Shown here piece by piece: positions 5,301 to 7,886 of a stretch of 7,886 nt of DNA (position 1 is the stretch's first letter; the number at the start of each line of letters is the position of its first letter). The translations under genes and the position numbers were made by a program. Source of the DNA: a bacterium (lineage in GTDB: Bacteria > Atribacterota > JS1 > SB-45 > 34-128); NCBI GenBank assembly GCA_018903015.1, contig JAHIPR010000046.1, forward strand, positions 1 through 7,886, written 5' to 3'. Under the pieces are notes generated by a model that had not been told where the DNA came from, did not search any database, and saw only the letters and a list, made by a program, of their open reading frames with translations.

Positions 5301-5539
5301 AGCAGGAAAAAATATTAGAAGTTTATCAAAATAATTCAGTAAAGATATCAGTTCGTAGAGAATGGTGTAAATCATGTGGTATTTGTGTTGAATTTTGTCC
5401 TAAGGATGTATTAGTCCCTGATGATCAAGGGAAGCCTATCCCTGAAAATATTGATGCTTGTATAAAATGCAGCCTTTGTGAATTGAGATGCCCGGATTTT
5501 GCTATTACAGTAGAAGGAGTGGAAGAGAAAGATGAATAA
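5297..5539 (+). CDS. korD: 2-oxoacid:ferredoxin oxidoreductase, delta (ferredoxin-like) subunit
   Basis: This 80-aa protein carries two [4Fe-4S] clusters and relays electrons from the TPP-bearing catalytic subunits to free ferredoxin. The first cluster motif is C24, C27, C30, C34 followed by P35. The second is C55, C58, C61, C65 followed by P66. Both have the CxxCxxCxxxCP spacing of bacterial 2[4Fe-4S] ferredoxins. A short N-terminal extension (residues 1-20) and an acidic C-terminus are as seen in KorD/VorD subunits rather than free ferredoxins. It overlaps the regulator by 4 nt (ATGA) and korA by 8 nt, so it belongs to the same transcript. Assignment as a Kor subunit rests on the korA-korB-korC genes directly downstream. 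Confidence 0.92.
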   Translation: MKQEKILEVYQNNSVKISVRREWCKSCGICVEFCPKDVLVPDDQGKPIPENIDACIKCSLCELRCPDFAITVEGVEEKDE

Positions 5540-6686
5540 TTTAGAAAAGAAAAAAAATATAAAATTATTACAGGGAAACGAAGCCTGTGCCGAAGGAGCA
5601 TTATTAGCCGGAGTTAAATTTTTTGCCGGTTACCCCATAACTCCCTCTTCAGAGATAGCTGAAAATATGGCGCGTAAATTACCTATAATTGGCGGGAAAT
5701 TTATACAGATGGAGGATGAAATTGCCAGTATGGCAGCAGTAATTGGGGCTTCTATAGCTGGGCTAAAATCTCTGACTGCTACTTCGGGTCCCGGAATGTG
5801 CTTGAAACAAGAAAATTTAGGTTTTGCTATTATTAACGAAATACCCTGCGTAGTAGTTAACGCTCAAAGAGGAGGGCCAAGCACCGGGTTACCCACTAAA
5901 CCCTCTCAAGGTGATATGATGCAAGCAAGATGGGGAACACATGGAGATCACCCCATTATAGCCCTCGCACCTTCCACCGTTAATGAGATACTTACCTTAA
6001 CTATCAAAGCATTTAATTTTAGCGAAAAATATAGAACTCCAGTTATTTTACTCCTTGATGAAGTAATTGCCCATATGCGGGAAAAGGTAGAGATACCTGC
6101 CCCGGAAAATATTGAAGTGATAAACAGAAAAAAACCTACTGTCTCCCCAGAAGAATATTCACCCTTTAAACCTGATGAAGACGGAGTTCCTCCTATGGCC
6201 AACTTTGGAGAAGGATATCGTTATCATATAACCGGTTTGATTCATAATTATAAAGGTTTACCCACTTCTAACTCCCAGGAAATAGATGCTTTTATAAGGC
6301 GTTTACATAATAAGATTCAGAAGAATATTAAAGATATAATAATTTACGAAAAATATTCTTTAGATGATGCAAAAATTGCTTTAATTGCCTATGGTTCAGT
6401 GGCAAGAGCTGCTGAGAGAACGGTAAAATTAGCCCGAGAAGAAGGACTAAAAGTGGGATTATTAAAATTATTGACCATTTGGCCCTTCCCCTTTGAAGAA
6501 GTAAACAGATTGGCTCAACAGGTAGATTTAATTATAGTTCCGGAAATGAATTTAGGTCAAATGGTTTTAGAAATAGAGAGAGCTGCTCAAGGAAAATGTA
6601 GAGTTGAACCTTATGGCCGGGTAGATGGTGAATTAATTAATCCTATAGAGATATTAGGGAAGATTCGGGAGGAGATAAGGAAATGA
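5532..6686 (+). CDS. korA: 2-oxoglutarate:ferredoxin oxidoreductase, alpha subunit
   Basis: This 384-aa subunit binds the pyrimidine side of TPP and substrate in the KorABCD complex, which converts 2-oxoglutarate, CoA and oxidised ferredoxin to succinyl-CoA and CO2, or runs in reverse. The N-terminal domain (about 11-185) shows GNEACAEGALLAG, the FAGYPITPSSEI motif (31-42), MEDEIASM (60-67), TATSGPG (82-88), RGGPSTGLPTKPSQGD (113-128) and WGTHGDHPIIALAP (134-147). The last two elements favour the 2-oxoglutarate group over pyruvate or branched-chain enzymes. A transketolase C-terminal-like domain starts near residue 280 (IALIAYGSVARAA) and includes VPEMNLGQM (336-344). Upstream, GGAG at 5516-5519 and a nearer GGAAGAG serve as SD within korD. 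It overlaps korB by 4 nt (ATGA). True substrate range (2-oxoglutarate or other 2-oxoacids) is inferred from motifs. Confidence 0.92.
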   Translation: MNNLEKKKNIKLLQGNEACAEGALLAGVKFFAGYPITPSSEIAENMARKLPIIGGKFIQMEDEIASMAAVIGASIAGLKSLTATSGPGMCLKQENLGFAIINEIPCVVVNAQRGGPSTGLPTKPSQGDMMQARWGTHGDHPIIALAPSTVNEILTLTIKAFNFSEKYRTPVILLLDEVIAHMREKVEIPAPENIEVINRKKPTVSPEEYSPFKPDEDGVPPMANFGEGYRYHITGLIHNYKGLPTSNSQEIDAFIRRLHNKIQKNIKDIIIYEKYSLDDAKIALIAYGSVARAAERTVKLAREEGLKVGLLKLLTIWPFPFEEVNRLAQQVDLIIVPEMNLGQMVLEIERAAQGKCRVEPYGRVDGELINPIEILGKIREEIRK

Positions 6687-7510
6687 AGACGGTAATTGAT
6701 GAGTATATTAGAAAAGAGATGTTTCCCAATATATGGTGTCCGGGATGCGGAAATGGCATTGTATTAGGAGCTATAATAAGAGCTATAGATGATTTAAGTT
6801 GGGATAAAGATAAAATTGTAGCGGTTTCTGGTATTGGTTGCTCCAGCAGAATTACCGGTTATTTAGATTTTTGTACTATGAATACCACTCACGGGAGAGC
6901 TTTAGCTTTCGCTACTGGTATAAAAATGGCTAATCCTGATTTAAAGGTAATTGTAGTTATGGGAGATGGAGATTGTTCAGCAATTGGTGGAAATCATTTT
7001 ATTCACGCAGCACGGCGTAATATCGATTTAACCGCTATAATTATTAATAATATGATTTATGGAATGACCGGAGGTCAATATTCGCCTCTTACTCCAACTG
7101 GAAAGTTTGGTTCTACTGCTCCTTATGGGAATATTGACCAATCTTTTGATTTAGTTGAACTGGCGATTGCAGCGGGTGCAAGTTATGTAGCCCGAGGGAC
7201 GGTTTATAATCCTCGGCAATCAACCTCTTTAATAAAAAAAGCTTTAGACAAAAAAGGATTTTCGGTAGTAGAGATGATATCCGATTGCCCAATATCTTAC
7301 GGCAAGATGAACAAAATGAAATCGCCGGTAGAGATGTTAAAGTGGATAAAAGATATAACTGTTTCCAAAAAAGTATGGGAAGGGCTTTCCCCTGATGAAA
7401 AAAAGGAAAAATATGCTATAGGCGAGTTTTTAAGCAAAGATAGACCAGGCTATACTGAACTATATGAAGAGATTATCAAAAAAGCTCAGGAAAGGGGAGG
7501 CAATAAGTAA
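6683..7510 (+). CDS. korB: 2-oxoglutarate:ferredoxin oxidoreductase, beta (TPP-binding) subunit
   Basis: This 275-aa subunit carries the TPP diphosphate site and a proximal [4Fe-4S] cluster. Likely cluster ligands are C19 and C22 in IWCPGCGNG, C53 in GIGCSSR and C201 in ISDCPISYG, matching the family's four-cysteine pattern. The TPP motif runs from GDGD (94-97) to NN (122-123), followed by MIYGMTGGQYSPLTPTG, the strongly conserved Kor/Por beta signature. The length suits a stand-alone beta subunit. The start is supported by GGAGG at 6668-6672, 10 nt upstream inside korA, and by the 4-nt ATGA overlap. Its stop overlaps the korC start by 1 nt (TAATG). Alpha and beta together form the active site, and gamma is needed for CoA binding. 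Confidence 0.94.
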   Translation: MKTVIDEYIRKEMFPNIWCPGCGNGIVLGAIIRAIDDLSWDKDKIVAVSGIGCSSRITGYLDFCTMNTTHGRALAFATGIKMANPDLKVIVVMGDGDCSAIGGNHFIHAARRNIDLTAIIINNMIYGMTGGQYSPLTPTGKFGSTAPYGNIDQSFDLVELAIAAGASYVARGTVYNPRQSTSLIKKALDKKGFSVVEMISDCPISYGKMNKMKSPVEMLKWIKDITVSKKVWEGLSPDEKKEKYAIGEFLSKDRPGYTELYEEIIKKAQERGGNK

Positions 7511-7886
7511 TGAAAGAAAGAATCGAAATGTGTTTAAGTGGTTCCGGAGGTCAGGGGCTAATTTTGGCTGGAATAATTTTAGCCGAAGCAGCCGGCATAT
7601 ATGATGGAAAAGAAGCGGTTCAAACCCAGTCTTACGGACCCGAAGCCCGAGGAGGAGCTAGCAGGTCTGAAGTAGTTATAAGTAATGGTGCTATAGATTA
7701 TCCTAAAGTGATAAAATCAGATATCCTTTTAGCTCTAACTCAGACTGCTTGCGATAAATATGTCAAAAATCTAAATAAAGACGGTATCTTGGTTGCTGAT
7801 TCTACATTAGTAACAGAGGTTCCTAATATCTCAAATAAAATATATTTATTTCCCATTGCTGAAACAGCTCAAAAAAAATTCGGAAC
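7510..7886 (+). CDS. korC: 2-oxoglutarate:ferredoxin oxidoreductase, gamma subunit (3' truncated by window)
   Basis: About 125 residues of the gamma subunit are present, out of roughly 180-190 usual for the family; the frame is still open at the window end. The start ATG overlaps the korB stop (TAATG) and has GGGGAGG at 7494-7500, 9 nt upstream. A second in-frame ATG at 7528 is less likely, since the SD favours the first. Family markers are LSGSGGQGLILAGIILAEAA (9-28), VQTQSYGPEARGGASRSEVV (37-56) and the hydrophobic DILLALTQTA strand (71-80) before a conserved aromatic-containing helix (DKYVKNL). In related enzymes this domain contributes to the CoA site and to closure of the active site. 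Gene order D-A-B-C is a common one for bacterial and archaeal Kor operons. Confidence 0.93.
   Translation, partial: MKERIEMCLSGSGGQGLILAGIILAEAAGIYDGKEAVQTQSYGPEARGGASRSEVVISNGAIDYPKVIKSDILLALTQTACDKYVKNLNKDGILVADSTLVTEVPNISNKIYLFPIAETAQKKFG

Noticed and set aside
5532..7886. Pyruvate or branched-chain 2-oxoacid:ferredoxin oxidoreductase
   Set aside because: The order delta-alpha-beta-gamma alone would allow it, but WGTHGDHPIIALAP and RGGPSTGLPTK in alpha and the beta-subunit signature fit the 2-oxoglutarate group better. Substrate remains a prediction.

Overview
The window is AT-rich bacterial DNA with every convincing gene on the + strand, strong Shine-Dalgarno (SD) sequences and heavy use of AGA and ATA codons. 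The gene content (2-oxoacid:ferredoxin oxidoreductase, a radical-SAM aminomutase, a stand-alone cyclodeaminase/cyclohydrolase) points to a strict anaerobe with ferredoxin-based metabolism. The spacers and gene mix would suit a low-GC Clostridia-like lineage or an uncultured anaerobic phylum such as Atribacterota. This placement is inference; nothing here fixes the taxon.

Layout: (1) positions 2-259 are the C-terminal end of peptide chain release factor 2 (prfB). (2) 429-827 is a small protein with two membrane segments and a PH-like tail. (3) 834-1036 is a spacer built of short blocks of 7-nt degenerate tandem repeats. (4) 1050-1676 is an FchA-type methenyl-THF cyclohydrolase/cyclodeaminase family protein, followed by a strong terminator hairpin at 1745-1797. 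(5) A good -10 box at 1849-1854 starts a leader of about 275 nt ahead of a 609-aa lysine-2,3-aminomutase-family radical SAM enzyme (2138-3967). (6) A 334-nt spacer holds a second copy of the heptamer repeat family and a promoter. (7) 4302 to the window end is a tightly overlapping operon: a GntR-family regulator, then korD, korA, korB and korC (korC cut by the window end) of a four-subunit 2-oxoglutarate-type ferredoxin oxidoreductase.

The most informative reading concerns the aminomutase. The two aspartates that hold the side-chain ammonium of lysine in lysine 2,3-aminomutase align with Lys497 and Asn535. That is the pair described for glutamate 2,3-aminomutase, so beta-glutamate formation (a known osmolyte) is the best prediction. 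The protein also carries about 197 extra N-terminal residues of unknown function, and its leader shows switch-like pairing options next to the ribosome binding site.

Together the aminomutase (L-glutamate), the Kor complex (2-oxoglutarate to succinyl-CoA, or the reverse) and FchA (one-carbon folate or formimino transfer) could meet at the glutamate/2-oxoglutarate node. They appear to be separate transcription units, so a common pathway is only a hypothesis.
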